DNA of 64,000 bases from Candidatus Desulfofervidus auxilii (GCF_001577525.1 NZ_CP013015.1:849107-913106), one strand, 5' to 3'; shown: positions 50,533 through 59,545, counted from the stretch's first letter. Notes: generated from the letters alone by a model not told the origin. Made by a program: numbers and translations.

Positions 50533-51288
50533 ATGAGGGCAACCAAGATTGAGTGGGTAACAAATCCTGATGGTACAAGGGGTGATACATGGAACCCCAT
50601 AATAGGGTGCAGGAATAACTGCCCCTACTGCTATGCCAGAAAGATAGCTACACGGTTTACCGGCACAAAAATGTACCCAAATGGTTTTTCCCCGACATTT
50701 TTCCCTGAAAGACTACGCATTCCCTACAAAAAGAAGAAACCATGCATGTTCTTTGTTTGTTCCATGGGAGAAATGTTTGGCAATCCATATCCCTGGCTTA
50801 CCCAGGTATTTAAAGTTATTGAGGAAACCCCCCAGCATACTTTCGTAATCCTTACAAAAAATATCATTGATAGCGAAATCTGGTTTCTCAATCAAACGCT
50901 AGCCTGTTATCCCAATGTCTGGTTTGGAGTGAGTGTTGATGGAATCTACACACCCAGAATTTATGGTGGCAGTGGGAAACTCAAGCCAGATTACTACCTC
51001 TGGCTGAAACACGCAATCAGTGTACTCAGGAAGGTAAAAAGGTCAGGTAGGATTGGAAAGGCGATTGTCTCTTTTGAACCACTACTTGCCCCAATACCTT
51101 CTAATGCACTATCTGACCTTGCAGAGTTCTGTGACTGGTTCATCATTGGTGCTCAGACGAATCCGAACAGGCAGCCAGGTAAGCAGTGGGTAGAGTCTAT
51201 TGTGAAAATAGCAAGAGTCTGCAATATCCCTGTTTTTATTAAAGATAACCTTGAATGGCCTGAGAAAATACAGCAATTGCCCACTTAG
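50533..51288 (+). CDS. DUF5131 (phage Gp37/Gp68-like) radical-SAM-type protein
   Basis: 251 aa from the ATG at 50533 (AAAGGAG 7 nt upstream). GDTWNPIIGCRNNCPYCYAR contains the CxxxCxxC cluster motif, and FFVCSMGEMFGNP and WFGVSVDG are family marks. These proteins are carried by phages and plasmids; the reaction is not known. Confidence 0.85.
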   Translation: MRATKIEWVTNPDGTRGDTWNPIIGCRNNCPYCYARKIATRFTGTKMYPNGFSPTFFPERLRIPYKKKKPCMFFVCSMGEMFGNPYPWLTQVFKVIEETPQHTFVILTKNIIDSEIWFLNQTLACYPNVWFGVSVDGIYTPRIYGGSGKLKPDYYLWLKHAISVLRKVKRSGRIGKAIVSFEPLLAPIPSNALSDLAEFCDWFIIGAQTNPNRQPGKQWVESIVKIARVCNIPVFIKDNLEWPEKIQQLPT

Positions 51289-51463
51289 CTTTTTGCCAAA
51301 GAACAGAAACTATTTCCCTGGTTATGAAAAAAGAAACTGAAGGGAAATAAACCTGAGACTCTAATTTGTATTTTCCAGCATTTTTGAAATGGAAACGTGC
51401 CTTGAAGAACTTTATAAAAAAATTTTGGACAAGGTAAATAACCAGTCCAGAAAGGAGAAAAAG

Positions 51464-51745
51464 ATGCATAAAAAAAAGATGTATCAAAAGGAAAACTTTA
51501 AAAGACTTGTGCTGTCCTATGCTGCAGAACTCTTTGAGGATTGCAGCGAGGAAATGGCAGAAAGGGCTCTTCGGGCCCACGCAAAGGAGTGGGGCGGATG
51601 TATTTCCTGCGTGCATTCCAGGAGGCATCCAGATGTTACACCTCAAGAAAAAGACTTTTGGCTTCGACGGACATGCGTGCTGGGTTTGAAGCAGGGAACA
51701 TGTGGAAATCATGTCCCCTTCCCAGAAACAGAAGAAGAAGTATAA
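51464..51745 (+). CDS. small Cys-containing protein, unknown
   Basis: 93 aa from the ATG at 51464 (AAAGGAG 7 nt upstream). WGGCISCVHSRRHPDVTPQE and the Cys near the end suggest a metal site. The 40 nt around 51370-51410 copy a part of the gene at 53398 (FSSIFEM), so the upstream leader contains gene debris. Confidence 0.5.
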   Translation: MHKKKMYQKENFKRLVLSYAAELFEDCSEEMAERALRAHAKEWGGCISCVHSRRHPDVTPQEKDFWLRRTCVLGLKQGTCGNHVPFPETEEEV

Positions 51746-51762
51746 TTAGATTGCAAGTTTAC

Positions 51763-51838
51763 GCTGGTGTAGCTCAATAGGCAGAGCGGCTGATTCGTAA
51801 TCAGCAGATTGTGGGTTCAAGTCCCTCCGCCAGCTCCA
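51763..51838 (+). tRNA. tRNA-Thr (anticodon CGU), CCA encoded
   Basis: Acceptor GCTGGTG pairs with CGCCAGC (51828-51834). The anticodon stem GCTGA/TCAGC holds loop TTCGTAA, anticodon CGT. The T-arm is GTGGG-TTCAAGT-CCCTC-like. Discriminator T and CCA are encoded. It lies alone in the plasmid-like part. Confidence 0.93.
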
Positions 51839-51887
51839 GAGGTAAAAAACGAATGTAAATCACAAAAAGGTTTATCGGATTTGGAAA

Positions 51888-51907
51888 CCTGCCCGACGGC
51901 AGGCGGG
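51888..51907. repeat. REP-like palindrome
   Basis: CCTGCCCGACGGCAGGCGGG, between the tRNA and the IS3 remnant. Confidence 0.6.
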
Positions 51908-51937
51908 GAAGAGGGATTTAATAGATATGGTTTCTTT

Positions 51938-52484
51938 AAGAGCAAAAGACGGCATAAGAAAAGGAAAGTTTCTTTTACACCTACTGTTGCCAATTATGCA
52001 GGAGAGATCTGGGGTATTGATTTTATTCATGATAGCCTTGAAAATGGAAGGGCTTTTAGAGTGTTCAATGTAATAGATGTTTATTCCAGGAAGGCATTTG
52101 AGCCTGTAGTTGACTTTAGACTTTAGTATTAGTGGTAAAGTTGTATCTGGGCATCTTGAGAAACTTTTTAGACTATACGGGCCTCCCAAAATGATAAGAC
52201 GTGACGATGGGCCTGAATTTAAATCAAAACATTTCAAGGCACTTATACATAGATGGAATATAGAAGAGGAAGTGATACCACCTGGACAGCCATTTAATAA
52301 TGGTCATATGGAAAGCTTTCACAAGCTTTTGCGCCTTGAATGCTTGAATAGAGAGATATTTAGTGATATTTTTGAGGCAAGGGAAAAGATAAATAACTGG
52401 ATAGAGAACCACAACACTTGCAGATTACACAGTGCACTTGGATATAAAACACCAGAGAAAATATGGGAAAAAGGCAGAGAATAA
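51938..52484 (+). pseudogene. IS3-family transposase (integrase fold), frameshifted
   Basis: GEIWGIDFIHDSLENGRAFR (first D), FKSKHFKALIHRW after RDDGPEF (second D), and PFNNGHMESFHKLLRLECLN (E) form the DDE set, but the frame changes near 52110. The N-terminal HTH part is absent. Non-functional remnant. Confidence 0.8.
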
Positions 52485-52645
52485 AAGATTCTTTAACACT
52501 AACAGTGTCCAAAATTTGGGAGCATCCCAGTACAGACTAACACCATCATTAGAATACTATTTAGTTTACTTAAATTGCAAAATGAGATTTGGGAGGATAA
52601 GCCTGTTAGAAATTTTTAATTTTACACAAATAAGGAAACACTGCC

Positions 52646-53149
52646 ATGAAAATAACAAGGAAAGACATCCGTCAAATTGTAATTAGTTTTATAGTTGTTA
52701 TAACTATTATAATTATTTCAGGTGAAGCATGGTTAGATCAAAAAAGAGAAAATTTATTAAAGTTTGAGCAACAAGTTACTAAAGAAAAGATAGAACTTGA
52801 AGCAACTAAACAACAACTTAAAGAGAAAAAAAAGAAGATTGAAAATTTAAAAGAAATGTTAAGAAAAAAAGAAAGAAGATTAAACGAGAAAAAAAAGAAG
52901 CTTGCTTCCGAAAAATTATTAAATTTTTACATTTTAACGTATATATCTAAATATGGAGATATTGACATCCACAAAGAATGCCTCTCAAATAAGAAATATA
53001 TGGAAAGATATAGAAAAGCGAAAGCATTATTGGACATTATAGAGGCAAAGGCTAAGGAACTTGGAAAAAAAGATATCCTTGAGAAATTTATTTGGCCAAG
53101 ACGAAATTGTATTCATACATTAAGCGTAAGATGTAAGAATTGTCGCTAA
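52646..53149 (+). CDS. membrane-anchored coiled-coil protein, unknown
   Basis: 167 aa. A membrane segment (IVISFIVVITIIIISGEAW) is followed by a Lys/Glu coiled coil (residues 32-90) and a Cys-containing end (RRNCIHTLSVRCKNC). No family recognised. No clear Shine-Dalgarno. Confidence 0.5.
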   Translation: MKITRKDIRQIVISFIVVITIIIISGEAWLDQKRENLLKFEQQVTKEKIELEATKQQLKEKKKKIENLKEMLRKKERRLNEKKKKLASEKLLNFYILTYISKYGDIDIHKECLSNKKYMERYRKAKALLDIIEAKAKELGKKDILEKFIWPRRNCIHTLSVRCKNCR

Positions 53150-53397
53150 CAATTGGGCGCACTTGACTGCCACTCCGCTACTGCCTGAAGAACCTGAGAC
53201 ACATATCTCAGGGATCTGGCACGTGGCAACCACAAGTGTTTGTTCCATTCATGGGTTACCCATGCCGGGGTGGCCTTCACCCTGTCCCCATAGCCAGGGG
53301 TGTTTTTAATAAGAAGAAATGTCTGGGTCCGATTGGAGGCTACCATTCCTCATCTCACGGCCGGTTTATCCCTGCCTCCAGGTTCCCCGGCAGGTAG
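53150..53397. other. hairpin-rich stretch without a clear gene
   Basis: Perfect short hairpins CCTGAGA/TCTCAGG (53189-53209) and CATGGGT/CCCATG (53249-53263) and GC-rich segments. The minus strand is open for 66 codons (53146-53346), but the composition does not look coding. Base use is unlike its neighbours, so it may be part of an unrecognised mobile element. Confidence 0.35.
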
Positions 53398-53811
53398 GCT
53401 AAAAAACTTGGCTACGTAAGCAGTAGGGTTTTAGAGGGGGTTTCTTTTCCACTGACTTTTATTCACTTTATATTTGACCCGGTAGCAAGACAGATTGAAA
53501 AGGATTTCCCAGATATTAAAAGAATTTCTGTTTATGTTGAACCTTCCTATGACGATTACAGCCGTGTAGTTATAGTTACGGAAAATAAAGTTCTCTATCA
53601 AGACTGTATGAAAGCATGGCATCTTGTATTTTCCAGCATTTTTGAAATGAAAACGTACCTTAAAGACCACCCCATGCCAGAGGACCCAGCATACTCAAAA
53701 GAAGAACTGATAGATGATATTACAAAAAGCTCAGGGTTTTATTGCTTACCAAATGACACAAAAGAAGAAACACGAGAGTATGTAGCAGAACTCTTAAATG
53801 CCTTAATATAA
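53398..53811 (+). CDS. 5'-truncated unknown gene
   Basis: The frame is open from 53398 to TAA at 53811 (137 codons) without a good start: KKLGYVSSRVLEGVSFPLTF, ISVYVEPSYDDYSRVVIVT and onwards. The protein continues well on both sides of the first Met. The N-terminus has probably been lost to the adjoining segment. Part of it is repeated near 51370. Confidence 0.45.
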   Translation, partial: AKKLGYVSSRVLEGVSFPLTFIHFIFDPVARQIEKDFPDIKRISVYVEPSYDDYSRVVIVTENKVLYQDCMKAWHLVFSSIFEMKTYLKDHPMPEDPAYSKEELIDDITKSSGFYCLPNDTKEETREYVAELLNALI

Positions 53812-53833
53812 TAAAAAACTGGATGGTTTCTCC

Positions 53834-54589
53834 GTGCTAGATCAACTCCAGAAACATATAGGATACCAGTTCAAAAACAAAGATCTCCTCAAACAAGCCC
53901 TGACCCACCGCTCATATGCTCATGAAAAGAAAGTTAAGGACAATGAAAGGCTTGAGTTTTTGGGAGATGCAGTATTAGAACTGGTGGTTAGGGACTACCT
54001 CTTTCACAAATATCCAGATCTGAATGAAGGTTGCCTCTCTCAATTTAAGGAATTTCTGGTGGGAGAAGGTACTTTAGCTGAGATAGCCAGGTTTTTAGAG
54101 TTAGGCAAGTATTTATATCTGGGTAAAGGAGAGATTCAAGCACATGGTGAAGAGAAAACATCCATCTTAGCCGATGCTGTTGAGGCCATAATCGGTGCCA
54201 TTTACCTGGACAGTAATTTTCTGACAGCTTCACAGGTAGTAAAGCAGTTTTTTCTACCATGGTTAGATAAAATAAAATTTAATGCCAATAGTGATTACAA
54301 AACACTTTTGCAAAACTGGTTACAGCAGGATTATCATATTTTACCTCGTTATCATATTTTAAAGACATCGGGTCCTGACCATGACAAAGAATTTGAAGTA
54401 GGAGTTTACATCCAGGGAAAACTATGGGCCATAGGAAAGGGTAAATCTAGAAAGGCTGCGGAACAAATGGCTGCTAAAATGGTTCTAAAAAAACTAAGAA
54501 GTGTAAAAAAGGAGAAAAAAACATGCGCATCTTTAAAAATGTCAAAGAGTTCTACAAGAATAGGAAAAGAGAAACCTCAGGGGAATTAG
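53834..54589 (+). CDS. rnc: ribonuclease III
   Basis: 251 aa from a GTG. The signature NERLEFLGDAVLELVVRDYL carries the catalytic Glu/Asp, the second acid pair is in SILADAVEAIIGAIYLD, and the dsRNA-binding domain is DYKTLLQNWLQQDYH to KSRKAAEQMAAKMVLKKL. The last 25 residues are extra and overlap the next gene. It is not next to the usual chromosomal partners (fabF, acpP, era) but to element genes, so it is likely carried by the element. Confidence 0.92.
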   Translation: MLDQLQKHIGYQFKNKDLLKQALTHRSYAHEKKVKDNERLEFLGDAVLELVVRDYLFHKYPDLNEGCLSQFKEFLVGEGTLAEIARFLELGKYLYLGKGEIQAHGEEKTSILADAVEAIIGAIYLDSNFLTASQVVKQFFLPWLDKIKFNANSDYKTLLQNWLQQDYHILPRYHILKTSGPDHDKEFEVGVYIQGKLWAIGKGKSRKAAEQMAAKMVLKKLRSVKKEKKTCASLKMSKSSTRIGKEKPQGN

Positions 54590-54825
54590 ATTTTGGATGC
54601 TGGTGGATGTCCAGAATAGCACCTGGACATACCTTTAGAATCTCATGGATAGAGAATACAGGAGAGTTTTACGCGATAGACCTTATGACTAATGAGATCT
54701 ACCTCTTTGATATTACCTGCAATACCAGGGAGGAGGCAGAGGCTCATATGGAAGGATGGGCAGAGATACTGGCAAAGAAAAGGTATATTGAGAAGTATTT
54801 TCCAGAGATAATTAGTCTAAGTTAA
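54523..54825 (+). CDS. small unknown protein
   Basis: 100 aa with AAGGAG 8 nt before the ATG, inside the rnc 3' end (67-nt overlap). GCWWMSRIAPGHTFRISWIE then EFYAIDLMTNEIYLFD, rich in aromatic residues. No family recognised. Confidence 0.55.
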   Translation: MRIFKNVKEFYKNRKRETSGELDFGCWWMSRIAPGHTFRISWIENTGEFYAIDLMTNEIYLFDITCNTREEAEAHMEGWAEILAKKRYIEKYFPEIISLS

Positions 54826-54838
54826 TAAAGCCCAGCGT

Positions 54839-55468
54839 TTACACCAACCCCTTCTCTCTTAAAATTCCCTTTGCTTCCTGACCACTGATTCTAAGGTATA
54901 CAGCAGTAGTCGTCAAAGCCGAATGTCCCAATAAATCCTGCACAATCGTTACCGGCACTCCTGCTCTTAACAACTCAATTGCTCTTGTGTGCCTGAGTAT
55001 GTGAGGATGGGCCAGGTCTTTTGGTATATCTGCTTCTTTTGCCCTTTCGTAAAACACCCGCCTGAAGTTGCCCTGGTCAAGCTTAAACACCCTTCCCCTC
55101 TGCTCAGGAAACTCAGCCAGATAGGTTGCAATCTCAGAAATCACACTGGCAGGAACAGGAATAATTCTGGTGCTGTTTCTTCTCCTGGAATTATGTCGTT
55201 TGAGAGTAACCAGCTTGATCTCCCCATTCCTGAAATCTATATCTGTTCTATCGTCTATACCTAGCACCTCTCCTATCCTTGCACCAGTAAACCTGAGCAC
55301 CAGGAAGGTCAGCCAGTACCTCCCCCGTATTCTTCCTTTTGCTTTTGTAGGACTTTTATCATACCATTCCTGAAAAACCTGAACCAGAGCATTGGTCTGA
55401 ATCTCTGTCAGATACTGAATCGGCTTGGTACCTACCAGCGGTAAGGTTTGATACGGAGTTATAGCCAT
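54839..55468 (-). CDS. tyrosine recombinase, catalytic domain only
   Basis: 209 aa. Catalytic residues: R in TGARIGEVLGI, H-x-x-R in HPHILRHTRAIEL, H in LLGHSALTTT, Y in TAVYLRISG. The usual N-terminal core-binding domain (about 90 aa) is reduced to 40 residues. The extra helix that marks integron integrases is not present. An AT-rich -10-like TAATAT sits right at the ATG and no Shine-Dalgarno is seen. It could resolve dimers or integrate the element. Confidence 0.88.
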   Translation of the reverse strand: MAITPYQTLPLVGTKPIQYLTEIQTNALVQVFQEWYDKSPTKAKGRIRGRYWLTFLVLRFTGARIGEVLGIDDRTDIDFRNGEIKLVTLKRHNSRRRNSTRIIPVPASVISEIATYLAEFPEQRGRVFKLDQGNFRRVFYERAKEADIPKDLAHPHILRHTRAIELLRAGVPVTIVQDLLGHSALTTTAVYLRISGQEAKGILREKGLV

Positions 55469-55472
55469 TATA

Positions 55473-55503
55473 TTACACGATTATTTTAAAAGATTTAGTG
55501 TAA
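55473..55503. repeat. recombinase-site candidate 1
   Basis: TTACAC (55473-55478) and GTGTAA (55498-55503) frame an AT-only centre, immediately upstream of the recombinase start. Confidence 0.4.
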
Positions 55504-55566
55504 AAATATCACAAAGAACTGTCGTTTGTCAATACTTTTATAAGGATTCTTTGAGTAAAAATTTAT

Positions 55567-55599
55567 TTTTTACACGGAAATTTGGATTTTCGTGTAAAA
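55567..55599. repeat. recombinase-site candidate 2
   Basis: TTTTACACG and CGTGTAAAA arms (14 bp each with one mismatch) with a TTGG centre. Same outer hexamers as site 1, about 95 bp away. Confidence 0.45.
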
Positions 55600-55792
55600 T
55601 TTTATATGGAAGTCGTTTACGCTCTCTGGATTTGGTCTAAGTACAACATGGATCCAAAATCCTCTGTGTCCTTTGCGGTGAACGCCTACAAAAATACAAT
55701 GCAATATAAAGAAAATTATTTACAGATTTTAATGATCATGATCTTTTGCATCTTTAGAAAAATATGCAAGCAGGGTTAAAGTATAAAAGAAA

Positions 55793-55948
55793 ATGAAGAT
55801 AGAAATTTTAGCAACCGAATCTCTGGGTGTAAGAGGAATTTGCTGTTTTGTAAAAACAAAAAAGAGGAAAATACTAATTGATCCCGGTATTGCTTTGGGA
55901 TATAAGAAAACGGGACTTTTACCCCAAAATTTTTTATATTGTAAGTGA
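55793..55948 (+). pseudogene. N-terminal fragment of UPF0282-like metallo-hydrolase
   Basis: 51 codons: IEILATESLGVRGICCFVKT then ILIDPGIALGYKKTGLLP match the start of UPF0282/MBL-fold proteins. The metal-binding His motif and the rest are missing. The preceding stretch 55604-55792 holds nothing clear. Confidence 0.6.
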
Positions 55949-55950
55949 AA

Positions 55951-55979
55951 TTGACAATAAAAACATAATAATTTATTAT
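55951..55979 (+). promoter_or_regulatory. promoter of vapBC-2
   Basis: TTGACA (55951-55956), 17-bp spacer, TATTAT (55974-55979), 35 bp before the antitoxin ATG. Confidence 0.65.
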
Positions 55980-56014
55980 TTTATTAATCATTTAATAATT
56001 AAAAGGAGTCAAAC

Positions 56015-56245
56015 ATGGCTACTAAAATACTGACAATAGCGGTTTCAGAGGAAATTTGGAAGAAAATTAAACAAATCGCGGCTTTACAGGGAAAAAGTAT
56101 ATCAGCCTTGATGAGAGAGCAAATAGAAAAATTTTTAGGGGAAGAAAATAGATATACAGAGGTTCATGAAAGGATTGCAAAGATAGCCAAGGAGAACAGG
56201 GGTAAGTTAGAAAAGTGGGAAAGAAAAGAGCTTTACGATGTATAA
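56015..56245 (+). CDS. vapB: ribbon-helix-helix antitoxin
   Basis: 76 aa. ILTIAVSEEIWKKIKQIAAL then SISALMREQIEKFL is a RHH DNA-binding fold; the charged tail binds the toxin. AAAGGAG precedes the ATG. It overlaps vapC by 8 nt. Confidence 0.88.
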   Translation: MATKILTIAVSEEIWKKIKQIAALQGKSISALMREQIEKFLGEENRYTEVHERIAKIAKENRGKLEKWERKELYDV

Positions 56246-56669
56246 AGCTTTTTTTGATACTAATATTTTAGCCTATGAATTTGATAAGAGTGAACATAGA
56301 AAACAGGCTTTAGTAGTAGATTTGATTAATGAATGGAGACCTTCGGGTCGGATGATAATCTCGACTCAGGTACTTCAAGAACTTTATGTAGTTTTAATAC
56401 AAAAGCTTAAACCTGCTTTAAAAGAAGAAATAGCTGAAGAGATTATCCGAAATTATAGTAAACTTGATGTAGTGATTATCGATCCGTCTTTAATTTTAAG
56501 TGGAATAGGTATAAAAAGAAAATATAAAATTTCTTTTTGGGATGCATTGATAGTGGCAGCAGCTCAAAGAGCAGGATGTAAAATCCTTTTTACAGAAGAT
56601 CTTTCTCACGGGATGAAAATAGCAGGTATAGAAATAGTTAATCCATTTTTTAAATTCGCTGTTTTGTAG
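56238..56669 (+). CDS. vapC: PIN-domain toxin VapC
   Basis: 143 aa. FFDTNILAYEFD (D), QVLQELYVVL (E), ISFWDALIVAAA (D), FTEDLSHG (D). Second VapBC unit of the window, unrelated in its antitoxin class to the first. Confidence 0.92.
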   Translation: MYKAFFDTNILAYEFDKSEHRKQALVVDLINEWRPSGRMIISTQVLQELYVVLIQKLKPALKEEIAEEIIRNYSKLDVVIIDPSLILSGIGIKRKYKISFWDALIVAAAQRAGCKILFTEDLSHGMKIAGIEIVNPFFKFAVL

Positions 56670-56718
56670 TCTCCTCTCTTGTTATTTTGAAATTCTTCCC
56701 TGATCCCTAATTCTGATC

Positions 56719-56924
56719 TTAATCTATCCAGACAATAAGGCCTCTGGAATACATCTCAATAGCTAATTTCTCTAATACTTGAGAGTTATTCCTGAAAAAA
56801 GCCGCCAGCTTTGAACAAAAGGACTTTTCTGTATTTCTTGGCTTTAAGGCTTATATACACAAATTTTGCCCTCAGCTGTTTTTATATGAAATGGCTCATA
56901 GCCATTGTCAAATTTATCCATCAT
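56719..56924 (-). pseudogene. small frameshifted gene, unknown
   Basis: Minus strand: MMDKFDNGYEPFHIKTAEGK ... CVYKP then, after a shift in frame, NTEKSFCSKLAAFFRNNSQV and GLIVWID-stop. The two parts join into a likely 70-aa protein. No family recognised. The rest of 56670-57014 shows nothing. Confidence 0.4.
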
Positions 56925-57014
56925 AACTAGGCCACTTTTTTACAGGAATTATAAGACATCACCTTGTTTTAAATGAGGTTACAAAGACCTCTATAGCTAT
57001 CTAGGGAGTTCCCA

Positions 57015-58312
57015 ATGTGTGCTGTAGAGGTAGCAGACATATTCCGGCAATATGGGCATGTTTATAGAAGGTCTCATGAGATGCCACTTAATCAGCTACG
57101 TGCCATGCGTGCCATTGAAGTGTGCTGAACTGCAGAGCTTGGAGGTCATGTAGAACAGTGTGATACCTGCGGGGCTATAAGGATATCTCACAACTCATGT
57201 CGAAATTGACACTGTCCAAAGTGTCAGTTCTTGAGGAAAGAGAAATGGCTTGAGAAAAGGAAAGAAGACCTCCTTCCAGTGCAGTACTTCCATGTTGTCT
57301 TTACCATACCTGATAAAATCAATCCCCTTGCCTTAAGGAATCAAAGGGTCATTTACAATATCCTTTTTCGTTCAGTTGCTGAAACCCTTACCGAGCTCAG
57401 CAGGGATCAAAAGCACCTGGGTGCACAAATTGGTTTTATAGGTATCTTGCACACATGGGGACAGAATCTCATGGATCATCCACATATTCACTGCATCGTT
57501 ACCGGTGGGGGATTATCACCTGATGGAGATAAATGGGTTTCTTGCAGAAAGGGGTTTTTTCTTTCTGTAAGGGTCATGTTCCGATTGTTCAGGGGTAAGT
57601 TCCTGGATTATCTTAGAAAAAGCTATGACTCCCAAGAACTCATATTCCCAGGTAATATCAGTCATTTGCAAGAGTCAGAAGCATTCAAAGAGTTCTTGAA
57701 AGGGTTTTACAGCCAGGAATGGGCAGATTTTTGCTTCATGTATTGCCTGATAGGTTTGTAAAAATCAGATATTATGGTCTTTTGGGTAATAGAAATCGCA
57801 AAGCCATGCTGAGTAAATGTCGCAAATTTCTAGGAGTTATTACTGTTAAGGTAACTAATAGAGATGTATCTGAAACATGGCAGGAATTCTTACTCAGGGT
57901 CTGTGGGATAAACCTTATGAGATGCCCTTTCTATGGTAAAGGCAAAATGGTCAGAAAAACAGTCCTTCTGCCAGAAAGGTACAAAGAGCCTCCATAGATT
58001 AAGGTAATTATGATACACTTAGAACTTACCTGTACCTTCAGAAAGGTTATCCCAAATAGCCACCCTACTGGTTCGTCCAAATGCCACTTTTGGTGTGCAA
58101 TTTTATTTAAAAGCCGGCACTCCCACCTACAGAAATTGATTCTATTTCATCATGGTCAGTTAATTATTTGTGCTGGACAACCAAATCTATACCCTATATA
58201 ATCGTAAAAAGATAGAAAATTGCTTTATTGAAACTCCATAGGAGGTGCGTAGCAACTTCGTTCAACAGCTTCTTTCTGAAATTATCACATCAGAGAGAAG
58301 CCTAACCGTTAG
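57015..58312 (+). pseudogene. IS91-family transposase, copy 2
   Basis: ATG 57015 starts MCAVEVADIFRQYGHVYRRS, then the zinc-finger part (HVEQCDTCGAIRISHNSCRN, then HCPKCQFLRKEKW) and HPHIHCIVTGGGLSPDG. Two TGA codons (57126, 57207) replace expected Arg codons, each a single CGA-to-TGA change. The same internal deletion and frameshift as in copy 1 lies near 57720. The coding part ends at 57997; 57998-58312 is the non-coding tail shared with copy 1. Confidence 0.85.
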
Positions 58313-58314
58313 CT
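58260..58314 (+). repeat. attC-like site E
   Basis: Same as site A (GTTCAAC at 58260, 13-bp stem with small changes), but the following box is GTTAGCT, and what follows is a different cassette-like unit. Confidence 0.45.
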
Positions 58315-58422
58315 CCCATTTGAGTTGGTGTGGTAGAAGGAGGTAATGTGTGAGGGACAATAAAAACGGCTTTGTTAATGAAAGGGTTAAGATAAGAACA
58401 AAGTCAAAAGGAGGTAAAGAAA

Positions 58423-59496
58423 ATGGCTAATGCTGATATTAAATTAGAAGATGGGACAGTAATTGTTGAGGGTAATTGGTTATTGGTCAAGTGCTGGAAA
58501 ATCAAACAGGATCATGTGCGCTTAGAAGCACACGATTTGCACTTGGATCATCCTAACCGGCGTAAGACCCAAGGGGGAGACCGACGGGCTTTAGTCCATG
58601 GCTTCAATGATGAATTGGTTATAAATTGGAATGGTGATTATCCCGGAAATGTAGTTGTTCATAAAGACCTAAAGATTGCTAAAGGTGGTAAACTAGTTAT
58701 AGAGGACGATAAGGGGAATACTGTAGCCAAGATTGATAGATGGGGTAATTTTGAAGCCGGTGGAAATGGAGAGCAAGACGGCGATGTGTTATTGAATGAT
58801 AAGAATGGTAATCGAATCATACATATTGGCGCTGGTGAAGGTAAGATAGAGATTAAAGACACAAGTGGCAACACTGTAGCCAAGATTGATAGATGGGGTA
58901 ATTTTGAAGCCGGTGGAAATGGAGAAGTAGATGGCGATGTGTTATTGAATGATAAGAATGGTAATCGAATCATTCATATTGGTGCTGATGAAGGTAAGAT
59001 AGAGATTAAAGATACAAGTGGCAACACTGTAGCCAAGATTGATAGACATGGTAATTTTGAAGCCGGTGGAAATGGAGAAGTAGATGGCGATGTGTTATTG
59101 AATGATAAGAATGGTAATCGAATCATTCATATTGGTGCTGATGAAGGTAAGATAGAGATTAAAGATACAAGTGGCAACACTGTAGCCAAGATTGATAAAT
59201 TTGGTAATTTGTATCTTGGCGGTGGTGGTCGAGATGGCGACATCATTCTTAAGGATGGGAATGGGAATGTATTGATACGTATTGACACACAGTATAAACG
59301 GATAGATTTTAAAGACCCCAGTGGTTCTGTAAAAATGCGAATCTGTACGGATGACTTTACAGAGGCAACATGGCCTGCTTGGCCAGAAGAGAGTTCTCCG
59401 TCACAGTTGGATTTAATCAAGGAATTGCGCAGAATGAAAGAAGAAATTTTAGCTCTGCGTGAGAGAGTTGAAGAACTTGAATCGAGCTCACCATGA
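58423..59496 (+). CDS. tandem-repeat protein (four 51-residue repeats), unknown
   Basis: 357 aa. After an 85-residue N-terminal part come four repeats of 51 residues (GNTVAKIDRWGNFEAGGNGE, GDVLLNDKNGNRIIHIGA, GKIEIKDTS), the first three almost identical in DNA (153 bp). The Gly/Asp/Asn strand pattern suggests a beta-solenoid or beta-helix. It ends in a coiled coil (KELRRMKEEILALRERVEEL). No signal peptide. AGGAGG precedes the ATG. It is followed by a metzincin-like gene in the same unit. Confidence 0.7.
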   Translation: MANADIKLEDGTVIVEGNWLLVKCWKIKQDHVRLEAHDLHLDHPNRRKTQGGDRRALVHGFNDELVINWNGDYPGNVVVHKDLKIAKGGKLVIEDDKGNTVAKIDRWGNFEAGGNGEQDGDVLLNDKNGNRIIHIGAGEGKIEIKDTSGNTVAKIDRWGNFEAGGNGEVDGDVLLNDKNGNRIIHIGADEGKIEIKDTSGNTVAKIDRHGNFEAGGNGEVDGDVLLNDKNGNRIIHIGADEGKIEIKDTSGNTVAKIDKFGNLYLGGGGRDGDIILKDGNGNVLIRIDTQYKRIDFKDPSGSVKMRICTDDFTEATWPAWPEESSPSQLDLIKELRRMKEEILALRERVEELESSSP

Positions 59497-59545
59497 GTAA
59501 GGTAAGACGATGAAAATCCAATTTTAGAATGAAGGAGGTATTACC

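Noticed and set aside
53146-53346. 66-codon minus-strand gene
   Set aside because: No Shine-Dalgarno, amino-acid use unlike neighbours, and the DNA is full of short hairpins. It is more likely non-coding or mobile-element sequence.
54839-55468. Integron integrase for the attC-like sites
   Set aside because: The protein is a tyrosine recombinase, but it lacks the extra helix typical of IntI between the conserved boxes and most of the N-terminal domain, and it is far from the units.
57015-57997. Recoding of TGA as an amino acid
   Set aside because: In-frame TGA codons occur in the IS91 copy, the TnpB remnant (50300) and the small gene at 44253, but real genes in the window end with TGA (e.g. 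vapC at 36381). The changes look like single CGA/TGG mutations in decaying genes.
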